From Myxococcaceae bacterium (GTDB taxonomy: Bacteria; Myxococcota; Myxococcia; Myxococcales; Myxococcaceae), in contig JADGQZ010000296.1 of the NCBI GenBank assembly GCA_017881345.1, forward strand, positions 1 to 38,842: a stretch of 38,842 bases of DNA, written 5' to 3'. Positions 10,305-18,849 of the stretch are shown piece by piece. The position numbers and the translations under genes are program-made. Positions within the stretch are counted from its first letter, which is position 1; every line of letters starts with the position of its first letter. The notes under the pieces are model-generated. The model was not told the origin of the DNA. It did no database searches and saw only the letters and a list, made by a program, of their open reading frames with translations.

Positions 10305-10502
10305 CTACCAGCCCTCGGGGCCGCCATCCGGGTTCGGAAGATGGCCCCCGTCCGGAAGGCCTCCGTCCGGAAGCAGCGGGAGGTTTCCGGGATTCAGGTT
10401 GTTGGTCGGGGGCGCCGATCCATCGCTCCCGCCACAGTGAACGACCCCCAGGAGGCTCGCCCCACCGATCACCAGCACACCGAACAGCTTCTTGAGCTTC
10501 AT
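10305..10502 (-). CDS. Very small lipoprotein with PDGG repeats
   Basis: 65 residues. MKLKKLFGVLVIGGASLLGV is a classical signal with a Lys-rich n-region, and the likely lipidated residue is Cys23 followed by GGSDG; His at -1 makes the lipobox unusual. The mature chain is only about 43 residues, with no obvious fold, and ends in an Asp/Gly/Pro run with repeated LPDGG units. GGAG five bases before the ATG supports the start. Such short low-complexity lipoproteins are common in myxobacterial genomes; function unknown. The much longer open frame around it is an artefact of GC content. Confidence 0.65.
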   Translation of the reverse strand: MKLKKLFGVLVIGGASLLGVVHCGGSDGSAPPTNNLNPGNLPLLPDGGLPDGGHLPNPDGGPEGW

Positions 10503-10648
10503 TCCGGTCTCCTCGCCCCCGACACGCCACCACCACCAAAGATGAAGACCCGTGCCGCCGGTGTCGTTGCGGGTCAAGGCCAGACCTGAGACGCCATGGC
10601 TGATCTCATCACACCCGGCGTGTGTCCGCCGGGGTTCCGGGGCAACTC

Positions 10649-10903
10649 TCAGACGGGGCGACGGCGCCCCGAGCGCACCAGCCGAAGCAGGGCGAGGAGG
10701 AGCACTGCCCCGACGAACGCCACGGTGATCGTCCCGGCGATCCCGGCGAACGGCGCGTGCCAGCCGAGTGAACGGAAGACCCATCCACCGATGAACGCAC
10801 CGACCACGCCGACCACGATGTCGCCAACGATCCCCATGCCACCGCCGGCGACGAGCGAAGCGAGGTATCCGGCAATGGCTCCGATGGCAATCCACGTAGC
10901 CAT
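10649..10903 (-). CDS. GlsB/YeaQ/YmgE family (transglycosylase-associated) membrane protein
   Basis: 84 residues with three hydrophobic helices and the Gly-rich signatures of this family: GAIAGYLASLVAGGGMGIVG at residues 9-28 and GVVGAFIGGWVF near residues 32-43. Members are small inner-membrane stress proteins whose precise activity is unknown; the name transglycosylase-associated is historical. The start is the ATG at 10903, which gives the family-typical N-terminus. It lies 28 bp downstream of the ADOP permease on the same strand, so read-through is likely. Confidence 0.85.
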   Translation of the reverse strand: MATWIAIGAIAGYLASLVAGGGMGIVGDIVVGVVGAFIGGWVFRSLGWHAPFAGIAGTITVAFVGAVLLLALLRLVRSGRRRPV

Positions 10904-10931
10904 GCCAGAGAGGGCCCGCGACCCCACCCGA

Positions 10932-13328
10932 CTAGTCGTGCCGCAGCGCTTCCGCCGGCCCCACCGCAGCGGCTCGACGGGCCGCGACCCACGCGGCAGT
11001 CCCGGCCACCACGGTGAGCACCACTGGCCAGCCGAGGAAGGTGAGCGGATCGAGCCGGGAGACCCCGAACAGCAACCCCGTGAGGATCCGCGAGAGCAAG
11101 GTGCCTGCGACCAGACCGACGATGCAGCCCGCGACCACCACCGCGACGGTCTCCCGGGTGACCATCCGGACCAGCTCGCGGGGGGTCGCGCCGAGCGCGA
11201 GCCGGACGCCCAGCTCGCGCGTCCGCTGCGCCACACCGTAGGCGGTCGCCCCGTAGATGCCCGCCAGCGCCAGGATGAACGCGACCATGGCCCCGGCGGA
11301 GAGCGCCTCGAGCGTGAAGCGGCGCACCGACAGCGAAGCCTCGGCCCGGTCGAGCATCGGCTCGGGCCGGACCAGCGGCTGCTCGACATCGACGGCGTGC
11401 ACCGCCGTGCGCACGGACCCGAGCAGCGCGGCCGGCGGAACCTTCCCCCGCACCACGAGCGAGAGGTTGGCCCAGCCGACCGCGCCCACCGGTCGCCAGG
11501 CCTCGGGTCGGGGCTCTGCGTCGAGGCCGGTGTGGTGGACGTTGCCCACCACGCCCACCACCTCGCTCGGAACGGTCTCTCCCCAGATCAGGATGCGCTG
11601 ACCCAGCGCGCTCCGCGTCCCGAAGGCGCGCCGCGCCGCGAGCTCGTTGATGATCGCCACCGGAGGTCCACCGTCGACGTCGCGTGGCTCGAAGAGCCGT
11701 CCGCTCCGGAGGGGGATGCCCAGCGCCTCGAAGTACCCCGGGCTGGCGAGCCGGAGGTCACAGGGGAACGCGGCGTCCTCCTGCCCGGGAAGCGCGAGGT
11801 CGCCGACGGTGTTCGAGGGCGAGAGCGGCAGCCGGGACACGAACCCCGCCGCGGTGACCTGTGGGTCGGCCTCCAGCGCCCGGAGCACGTCCAGCGCGAA
11901 GCGGGCCTGCGACGCCGGCGTCGGATGCCGGAGCCGCGCGAGCGGAAGGTCCACCGCGAGCACGCCGGCCCCCCGGAAGCCTGGATCGACGCTGTGCACC
12001 GCCTGGTAGCTCCGGAGGAGGAGCCCGGTCCCGAGCAGCAGGAGGAGGGAAAGGCCAACCTCGAAGCCGAGGAACACCGTCCGGAGCCGGCGCGCTGCGC
12101 GCCCCTCGGTGCCGGTGCGCCCGCCCTCCTGGATCTGCTCGGTGGTGTGCACGGGCTGGAGCCCCGCGAGCAGCGCCAGCGAGACCGCGGTCGCGAGGAC
12201 CCCGAGCAGCGCGAGCCCGAACACCCGGCCCGAGAGCGCCGGCAGCGGAAGTCCCGACGCCTGCGGGCTCGCCGTCACCAGCAGCGGAGCGGCCCAGGTC
12301 CCGAGGCCCACCGCGACCGCGCCGGCGACGAGCGAGATGAGCAACGCCTCCCGCAGGAAGAGGACCCACAGCGAGCGACGGCTCGCCCCGAGCGCCACCC
12401 GCACCGCGAGCTCGTGGGCGCGGCGCGTCCGGCGAATCAGGAACAGATGGGCGGCATTGACCCAGGCCACCGCGGCCAGCAGCGCCGCCACCCCGAGGAG
12501 GACCGAAATCTGCACGCGTGCAGCTCCGAAGAGCTGCTCGCGGAAGGGCGTGAGCGTGGCCCCGGCCACCTCGCGCTCCTCGTCCGGGAACGCGCGGGCG
12601 AGCCGCGCCTGCACGGTGGACAGGGCGGCCGCGGCGGCTCCCGGGTTCCACCCCGGCCGGAGCCGGCCCACGACGGTGAGGAAGTGCCGCGAGCGGTCCG
12701 TCTCCGGATCGATGGGGTACGTCGGGTGCTCGGGGACCCGCGCGCGTGCCGAGACCCAGAGCTGCGCGGTCGCGGGCAACCGGAACGCCGCCGGCAGCAC
12801 TCCGACCACCTGGGCCGGCTCTCCGTCGAGCGAGAGCGTCCGGCCGAGCACGCCCGGATCGCCACCGAAGCGCCGCCGCCACATCGCCTCGGAGAGCACG
12901 GCGACCCGGGGGCCAGGCGGGCCCGGCTCGATGAGACGACCGAGGAGCGGCCGCGCTCCAAGCGTCTGGAAGAAGTCCGCCGAGACCAGCGCCCCCTCGA
13001 CCCGCTCCGGCTCACCGTCGGTGGTGAGGTTGAACCCGCGGGCGCTGACCGCAGCCAGCGACTCGAAGGGCTCGGCCTCGGCCTTCCAGGAGAGGAAATC
13101 TCCGCCGCTGACCGTCAGCCGCGTGCCCCGGGCATCGGCCTGCCAGGCGAAGAACAGTCGATCCTCGCCGGCGTAGGGCAGCGGTCTCCAGAAGAGCGCG
13201 TCGGCGATCTCCAGCACGGTGAGGGTGGCGCCCAGCCCGAGGCCGAGGACCACCACGGTCAGGGCGAGGAATCCGCGCCGCCGGGAGACCCGGGCCAGCA
13301 GCGCCTGGACTGAACCGAGCAAGGTCAC
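10932..13328 (-). CDS. ADOP-type ABC transporter permease (second copy)
   Basis: 798 residues with the same domain order as the permease at 4476-6860 but clearly diverged. It has an N-terminal helix with GLGLGATLTVLEIADALFWRPLPY, a MacB_PCD domain with GGDFLSWKAE and SADFFQTLGARPLLGR, an FtsX core with the coupling helix AHELAVRVALGASRRSL, a second PCD, and a C-terminal FtsX block with RTRELGVRLALGATPRELV. The two copies of the ALGA coupling motif show the internal duplication. No ATPase is adjacent, so substrate and driving partner are unknown. The GTG at 13328 gives the natural N-terminus but lacks a clear ribosome-binding site. Confidence 0.86.
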   Translation of the reverse strand: MTLLGSVQALLARVSRRRGFLALTVVVLGLGLGATLTVLEIADALFWRPLPYAGEDRLFFAWQADARGTRLTVSGGDFLSWKAEAEPFESLAAVSARGFNLTTDGEPERVEGALVSADFFQTLGARPLLGRLIEPGPPGPRVAVLSEAMWRRRFGGDPGVLGRTLSLDGEPAQVVGVLPAAFRLPATAQLWVSARARVPEHPTYPIDPETDRSRHFLTVVGRLRPGWNPGAAAAALSTVQARLARAFPDEEREVAGATLTPFREQLFGAARVQISVLLGVAALLAAVAWVNAAHLFLIRRTRRAHELAVRVALGASRRSLWVLFLREALLISLVAGAVAVGLGTWAAPLLVTASPQASGLPLPALSGRVFGLALLGVLATAVSLALLAGLQPVHTTEQIQEGGRTGTEGRAARRLRTVFLGFEVGLSLLLLLGTGLLLRSYQAVHSVDPGFRGAGVLAVDLPLARLRHPTPASQARFALDVLRALEADPQVTAAGFVSRLPLSPSNTVGDLALPGQEDAAFPCDLRLASPGYFEALGIPLRSGRLFEPRDVDGGPPVAIINELAARRAFGTRSALGQRILIWGETVPSEVVGVVGNVHHTGLDAEPRPEAWRPVGAVGWANLSLVVRGKVPPAALLGSVRTAVHAVDVEQPLVRPEPMLDRAEASLSVRRFTLEALSAGAMVAFILALAGIYGATAYGVAQRTRELGVRLALGATPRELVRMVTRETVAVVVAGCIVGLVAGTLLSRILTGLLFGVSRLDPLTFLGWPVVLTVVAGTAAWVAARRAAAVGPAEALRHD

Positions 13329-13547
13329 GCGAGGGGCGAGCGTGCCACGGCGGGGAGCGCGCGGGCCATCCTGGCAGCCGCGTCGGTGAGCTGGGGCGGA
13401 GCCGGCCCGGGTCCGAAGGCCGGGCGGTTCCGTTGCCTCTCGAAGGACCCTGCGACCTTCTTCCTCGCGTCCGGACGTGCTGAATTCCCCGGCACTCCCG
13501 ATGCCGGCGCGCCCCGCCTCCCCACGCCCCCACTCCGGACACGGCCG

Positions 13548-14999
13548 ATGGACCTGACCACGCGGCGCCGCGCCGGGGACGTGGCTGCGCTCCTGCTGCT
13601 CGGCGCCTGGTTCGTCTTCCTCGCCTTCGGGGGTCTGACCCGCGCCGAGGCAGTGCAGCTGGGCGACGACTTCCACGCCGGCCGCCTGCACTTTCCCGCG
13701 GACGCCGGCCGGGTGCTCCGTGGCTACCCGGCGGACGACGGCGACATCCGCCGGGCCTGGGCCTATGCGCGCGCCACGCTCGGGCGGAGCTACTCCGGGT
13801 TCTACGTGCGCACCGCCCCGGCGTGGCGCGAGGCGTTCGCCCGCGGTGACCTCGGGTCTCCCGAGGCCTGGCCCGAGGTGACCCCCCCTGCCCCGCTCCG
13901 CCCCTGGCGGGATTTCCTGGTCGAGTACCCGCCCGGATTCTTCCTCGCCGCGCTCCCGCCCGCGCTGCTCGCCCGCACCGGCGAGGAGTACCGGACGCTG
14001 TTCGCCCTGGAGATGGCGGTGTGCACCGTGCTCGGGCTCGTCATCGCCGAGCGGCTCCGGCGCCGGGCCACGGACCCAGGCGGCCCCTCCGCCCTGCGCT
14101 GGGGCGCGCTCTTCGCGTTCCTGGTGGGCATCGTCGTCACCCACCGGTCCGATGCCCTCGTGCTGCTCCAGCTTGCCGCGCTGGTGTGGGCGGTGGTGGA
14201 TGACCGCCCAGGGCTCGCCGGCGCGCTGACCGCCTTGCTCGTCTGGACCAAGGGTGTCCCCGCGGTGCCGGGTGTCTTCCTGATGCTCCCCCGCATCGCC
14301 GCGCGGCGCTGGACGGACGTGGGCCGGTGGGCCCTCGCCGGTCTCGGCACCGGGGTGGTGCTCTTTCTCCCGTTCTTGGCGCTCGCCGGACCGGCACTGC
14401 TCGAGGCCGTGCGCTACCAGTCCGAGCGCCCGGTCCAGGTGGAGAGCACGGCGGCCGCCCTGCTCGGGCTCATCCGTGTGGTGGCGCCAGCCATCGGCGA
14501 CCCGGTGCAGAGCCACGGGGCGACGGGGGTCGTGGGCCCGGGAGCCGTGCCGCTGGCCGACGCCTGCCAGCTCCTGCTGGTGCTGGGCCTGGGCGCCGTC
14601 GCCTGGCGTGCACGCAGAGCGCGCACCGCCGGCGCGCTGGCCCTGATGGCCATGGCGCCGCTCGTGCTGTGGATGACGCTGGGCCGGGTCTTCAGCCCTC
14701 AGTTCCTGGTCTGGGTGCTGCCGCTCGCCGCGCTCGCCGGCGCGCTCCGGAGCCGGCGCGCGCTCGCGGCGTTCGCCATCATCTGTGCGCTGAACCAGGC
14801 GGTCTACCCGGGCGCATACGAGTCGCTGAAGGACCTCGCACCATGGGCGTGCGCGCTGGTCCTGGTGCGGAACGTCGCCCTGCTCGGGTGGACGGTGGCC
14901 CTGCTCGCTCAGGCCACGGTGCGACCGGGGCTCACCGGCGCACTCACCGAACCGCCGGCGGCCACGGCGCAGATGAGCAGCCCGATGGCCAGGTCGTAG
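13548..14999 (+). CDS. GT87/DUF2029-like polytopic glycosyltransferase
   Basis: 483 residues with about ten hydrophobic helices. A large first exported loop contains VEYPPGFFLAALPPALLA, the Y-P-P element seen in GT87/DUF2029 polyprenyl-phosphate-mannose-type transferases, and GIVVTHRSDALVLLQLAAL follows, where an acidic residue lies at a helix end. Members transfer a sugar from a polyprenyl phosphate on the periplasmic side. Donor and acceptor here are unknown. The ATG at 13548 (MDLTTRRRAGD) precedes the first helix directly; upstream open frame to 13386 is low-complexity and probably untranslated. Its 3' end overlaps the convergent gene at 14909-16324 by 91 bp. Confidence 0.75.
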   Translation: MDLTTRRRAGDVAALLLLGAWFVFLAFGGLTRAEAVQLGDDFHAGRLHFPADAGRVLRGYPADDGDIRRAWAYARATLGRSYSGFYVRTAPAWREAFARGDLGSPEAWPEVTPPAPLRPWRDFLVEYPPGFFLAALPPALLARTGEEYRTLFALEMAVCTVLGLVIAERLRRRATDPGGPSALRWGALFAFLVGIVVTHRSDALVLLQLAALVWAVVDDRPGLAGALTALLVWTKGVPAVPGVFLMLPRIAARRWTDVGRWALAGLGTGVVLFLPFLALAGPALLEAVRYQSERPVQVESTAAALLGLIRVVAPAIGDPVQSHGATGVVGPGAVPLADACQLLLVLGLGAVAWRARRARTAGALALMAMAPLVLWMTLGRVFSPQFLVWVLPLAALAGALRSRRALAAFAIICALNQAVYPGAYESLKDLAPWACALVLVRNVALLGWTVALLAQATVRPGLTGALTEPPAATAQMSSPMARS

Positions 15000-16324
15000 T
15001 AGTTGAAGTGGGCCTGCTTCGACCAGGCCAGGAAGGCGAGCAGGACCAGGGCGCTGCCCGCGGCGAACCCGGCCGGCGTCGGCCGGCACCGGCGCAGCGC
15101 CCAGACCATCGCCAGCCCCGTGAGGACGAGCGTGGGAAGCGCCGTCGGTGGCGCCCGGCCACCGCGCGCCCAGGCCCAGAGCGCGGCGAAGTTCAGGCTG
15201 TCCGGCCGGAAGGGCTGCGCCAGATGGAAGCTCACCGTCGAGCGGAAGAAGGCGTGTGGGTCCCACAGCACGAACGGAAGCGTGAGCGCGCCCGCCAGGA
15301 GGAGCGCGAGGGCGACCACGCCGAGGCTCCGGCGCGGCCGCGTCTCGCCGAGCAGCAGCGGCGTCAGGGGCAGGAAGAGCACCGCGAACTGCTTGAGCCC
15401 GAGCAATGCGGCCAGCCCCACCGGGAGCCAGCGCGAGCGCCGGCGGGCGAGGAGCAGCGTGAGGGCGAACACGGCGATGAGGAATGGCTCGGTCCAGCCC
15501 TGCTCGACGCCGAAGAAGCGGCGGGGGCTGGAGATGAAGAGCAGCGCCGAGAGCCGCGCAAGGCGCCCGCCGAGCCGGTCGATGAGCAGCGCGGCGGCGA
15601 CCAGGGCCACCACCAGGAAGGCCCGCGGGTCGTGCACCAGGTACACGCCCGGGGCGGTGAGGAAGAGGCTGAGCGGCGGATAGACCAGCCCCACGTCGAT
15701 GCTCCGGTCGGTCGCGAACCCCGGACCGAAGAGCTCGGTGTTCCCGTAGATGTTGGGGAGGTGCAGGTCGTAGGGGTTCTGGCCACGGGCGAGCGCGAGC
15801 GCCGACTCGCGGCCGAAGTCGATGACGTCGATCCACGGGTGCGGCGAGGCCACCAGCACCCAGGCCGCCGCGGCCGCGAACACCGCGACGATGGTCGGGA
15901 ACGTGGCGCGGCCGAGCAGCGGGCGTTCCAGGACGATGCTCGTCGAGAGGATGGCGATCGCCGCCAGTGCCGCGGGGAAGGTCGCGGCCAGGACCCGGTG
16001 CGTCGCCAGGTCCGGGAGCAGGTACTGTCCCGGTGGCCGGGCGACGAGCAGCACCAGCTGTACCAGGATTCCCACCGAGAGGACGCGCTCGATGCGTCGC
16101 GGGTCGTCCGCGTGGCCGCTGGTGAAGGCAGCGATCATCGCCGCCCAGGTCAGGAAGAGGAAGGGGACGCCACCTGGCCCGAGGTGCCCGTCGCTCGCCC
16201 AGAGCATGATGCCGGCGAGGATGGCTGCGACCGCCAGCCACCCACGCGGGGAGAGGACGATCCCGGCCGCCCGGCCCGGCCCGGCGAGCTCGCGACCGTC
16301 GGCCGCGGGCGCCGCGACCTTCAA
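14909..16324 (-). CDS. GT87/DUF2029-like polytopic glycosyltransferase
   Basis: About 471 residues, highly hydrophobic, with ten or more membrane helices. The first exported loop has FGRESALALARGQNPYDLH and VGLVYPPLSLFLTAPG, matching the acidic residue plus Y-P-P pattern of GT87-type transferases. KQFAVLFLPL and WSKQAHFNYYDLAIGLL near the end are also typical. The likely start is TTG 16324, whose TTGA overlaps the stop of the RND gene, so this is the fourth gene of the operon DUF3047 - GT39-like - RND - GT87; an ATG at 16393 would overlap by more. It probably adds a sugar to an envelope lipid or glycan on the outer side of the inner membrane. Confidence 0.78.
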   Translation of the reverse strand: MKVAAPAADGRELAGPGRAAGIVLSPRGWLAVAAILAGIMLWASDGHLGPGGVPFLFLTWAAMIAAFTSGHADDPRRIERVLSVGILVQLVLLVARPPGQYLLPDLATHRVLAATFPAALAAIAILSTSIVLERPLLGRATFPTIVAVFAAAAAWVLVASPHPWIDVIDFGRESALALARGQNPYDLHLPNIYGNTELFGPGFATDRSIDVGLVYPPLSLFLTAPGVYLVHDPRAFLVVALVAAALLIDRLGGRLARLSALLFISSPRRFFGVEQGWTEPFLIAVFALTLLLARRRSRWLPVGLAALLGLKQFAVLFLPLTPLLLGETRPRRSLGVVALALLLAGALTLPFVLWDPHAFFRSTVSFHLAQPFRPDSLNFAALWAWARGGRAPPTALPTLVLTGLAMVWALRRCRPTPAGFAAGSALVLLAFLAWSKQAHFNYYDLAIGLLICAVAAGGSVSAPVSPGRTVA

Positions 16325-18849
16325 GCGGCGGCGCTGCGCCGGCGCCACCAGATGAGCGCGGCGGGAAGGACGAGCACGGCCGCCAGCAGACACGCCACCT
16401 CACCGAGGACGGCGGTGACGCCCAGGCTCCGCACCCCGAAGTTGACCGATTTGGCAAGCGCCAGGTAGCCGAGCAGCGTGGTCAGGCTGCACAGCACCAC
16501 CGCGCCGCCGGTCCGCCGCAGCACCTCGAGCGGATTCCTCAGCTCGAGATCGCGCTGCACCACGTTCACCGCGTAGTCGACGCCGATCCCGAACGTCACC
16601 GGCAGGGCGATGAAGTTGAGGAAGTTCAGCTTGAAGCCGGCCAGGTCGAGCATGCCCACCATCCAGGACACGCCCACCAGCAGGGTGAGGATGACCTGCG
16701 CCGAGGGGCGGAGCTTCCTGAAGGCCACCAGCACGATGGCCAGCGTGGCCAGGAACGAGACCGCGAGCGCCTTGGGGACATCGTGGAGGATCGCGTTCCA
16801 CATGTCGGCATAGATGACCGCGCGGCCCGAGCCCCGGATCTCGGTCCCATCGGGGAGAATGGTGCTCCGGAAGCTGTCCGCCCAGCGCAGCAGATAGTGC
16901 GCGTCGGAGGTCACGTCGCCGTCGATGGGGCTGATGTAGACGATGCGGCCCCGCGTCCCGTTGCGCTCGGTGAACGGCCGGGCGATCGCGTCGGGGAGGT
17001 CGTTCAGCCCGAACGGCACGAGGTCCTCCGGCGGGACGTAGGGTGCGATCTTCGGCCAGTCCGCCACCAGCCCCCGGGCGTGGGCCTTGAGGATGCGCTT
17101 CCGGAGCTGGAGGAGGATGGGGATCTTCGCCTCCTGGTCCTCGGGGACGAACTCCTGGAGCGCGTGCACGTCCTTGAAGGGCTTGGCGTCGGCCGGGGCT
17201 GCGTCGCGGCGCGCCTCGAGCGCGGCCTTCAGCGCCGGCACCTGATCGACCCGCTCGGTCATGACCGCCATGCCGTCGAGCCCCACGAACCGGGTGATGC
17301 CCATCGCCACGCCGAAGAGCCGGTGCACCTCGGCGACCGCGTGCCGATCGCTCTGGATCTTGTTCGTGTCGTACTCCATCGGGTCGGAGCGGACGTACCG
17401 GACGGTGAGCACCGCGCCGGCGATGGTCAGGAGCACGCCCACGACCGTGATGACCCGCGGGGCGCGGGCGACGATGGTCGCGAACGGCCGTCCGTACGGG
17501 ATGCCGTGCGCATCGATGCGGAACATCCGGCGCCACCAGGTGCGGCGCCCCAGAGGCCAGATCCGCTCGATGAGGATGAGGATCGGGGGAAGCGCGAGAT
17601 AGGCCGCGACCCAGCAGATGAGCATCCCCAGGCCGCCGATCCACCCGAACTCACGGAACCCACGGAACTCGGTCACCACCAGCGCCCCGTACGCCGCCGA
17701 GGCGGTTGCGGCGGCGGTGAGGGTGGGCGCCCAGGTCCGCTTCATCGCCTCCACCACCGCGGCCTTTGCCATGGCGCCGTGGCGCCGCTCCTCGAGGTAC
17801 CGCGCCATCAGGAGGATGGAGGAATTGATGCCGTTGCCGGCGATGATGGTGAAGAGGAATCCGGTGGCGAGGTTCAGGCGTCCGAAGAGCAGCTCGGTCA
17901 CCGCGAAGGTCCAGGAGACGCCGATCCCGATGGCCAGGCCCATCGCGGCCACGGTCCAGACGCGCAGGTAGTAGAGGAACACCACGCCAAGGATGAGGAC
18001 CGTGCCGACCAGGCCCACCTCGGTCAGGTCCCGGTTGATCAGCCGGTACTCCGAGAGGCCGATCGCGAGGTCACCGCTCAGCCCCCAGTGGAGGGACGGG
18101 TCGAACTGGCCCGGGTTCACCCGGGCGATGACCGCGCTGACCTTCTCCACGGCCTCCCCGGCGCGCTTGAAGTCCGCGCCCACGATCCCGGTGCGGACGA
18201 TGATGACCGCCGTCTTGCCGTTGGCGCTCTGATACCGCCCGCCGGGGAAGCGCTCGTCGGGGTCGCTGTCGGCGCCGATCTGCTTGCGGATCCGCTCGGG
18301 CTCGATGGGTGGCGGCGGCGCCTCGTCCAGATCGAGCTGGAGACCGGTCTGCTTGCCGACCTCGTACGCGTAGCGGGCCTCGACGTCGGCCGAGAGCTTC
18401 TGCAGCGTGTCCAGGTCCTTGTAGAGCCCGGCGCGCGGCCGGAGGAAGGCGAGCGCGTCCTGCACGCCGTCCTCGACCTGGCCGGCCCACGGTGGCCCGA
18501 GCGCCCTCAGCGCGGGGACCAGCGCGTCGACCGCCTTCCGCACCCCCGCCGCATCCTGGCCCTCGAGCACGACGAACAGGGTGGAGAGAGTGGAGGTACG
18601 GGCGGAGATCCGGTGGAGCTCGACCACGCTCGGCCGCGACTCGGGCAAGAGCGTCTCGAAGCTGGTGTCGACCTTGAGGCGGCTGGCAAGGGCGAGGCAG
18701 CCGGCGGTCAGCAGGCCCACCGCGGCGAGGACCCGGAGCGGCCTTTCGAGCTGCCAGCGGACGAGCCGAGCCAGCGCGCGCTCGAGCGCGGATGGCGCGG
18801 GCGCTCGCTCCGGCGGTGGGAGCGGCTCGGGGGACACCGGCAGCCTCAT
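16321..18849 (-). CDS. MMPL/RND superfamily lipid exporter
   Basis: 842 residues in the two-fold RND arrangement: TM1 at ~38-56, a large periplasmic loop (~60-275), a helix bundle (~280-450), a second loop, and a final bundle (~690-835). The second half keeps the proton-relay motif GIGVDYAVNVVQRDLE in TM10. The corresponding first-half motif in TM4 reads GNGINSSILLMARYLEER, so Asp-Tyr is replaced by Asn-Ser. MMPL proteins (MmpL3, HpnN) move lipids from the inner membrane outward. The ATG at 18849 overlaps the upstream stop (ATGA) and the stop overlaps the next start (TTGA), so it is translated together with two glycosyltransferases. This suggests export of a glycosylated lipid, but the substrate is not shown by sequence. 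Confidence 0.88.
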   Translation of the reverse strand: MRLPVSPEPLPPPERAPAPSALERALARLVRWQLERPLRVLAAVGLLTAGCLALASRLKVDTSFETLLPESRPSVVELHRISARTSTLSTLFVVLEGQDAAGVRKAVDALVPALRALGPPWAGQVEDGVQDALAFLRPRAGLYKDLDTLQKLSADVEARYAYEVGKQTGLQLDLDEAPPPPIEPERIRKQIGADSDPDERFPGGRYQSANGKTAVIIVRTGIVGADFKRAGEAVEKVSAVIARVNPGQFDPSLHWGLSGDLAIGLSEYRLINRDLTEVGLVGTVLILGVVFLYYLRVWTVAAMGLAIGIGVSWTFAVTELLFGRLNLATGFLFTIIAGNGINSSILLMARYLEERRHGAMAKAAVVEAMKRTWAPTLTAAATASAAYGALVVTEFRGFREFGWIGGLGMLICWVAAYLALPPILILIERIWPLGRRTWWRRMFRIDAHGIPYGRPFATIVARAPRVITVVGVLLTIAGAVLTVRYVRSDPMEYDTNKIQSDRHAVAEVHRLFGVAMGITRFVGLDGMAVMTERVDQVPALKAALEARRDAAPADAKPFKDVHALQEFVPEDQEAKIPILLQLRKRILKAHARGLVADWPKIAPYVPPEDLVPFGLNDLPDAIARPFTERNGTRGRIVYISPIDGDVTSDAHYLLRWADSFRSTILPDGTEIRGSGRAVIYADMWNAILHDVPKALAVSFLATLAIVLVAFRKLRPSAQVILTLLVGVSWMVGMLDLAGFKLNFLNFIALPVTFGIGVDYAVNVVQRDLELRNPLEVLRRTGGAVVLCSLTTLLGYLALAKSVNFGVRSLGVTAVLGEVACLLAAVLVLPAALIWWRRRSAAA

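Noticed and set aside
10932-16457. A single minus-strand frame of about 1840 codons
   Set aside because: Only the part from 13328 to 10932 matches a family (ADOP permease). The rest is low-complexity Arg/Gly/Pro/Glu-rich sequence antisense to or out of frame with clear membrane proteins; high GC removes stop codons.
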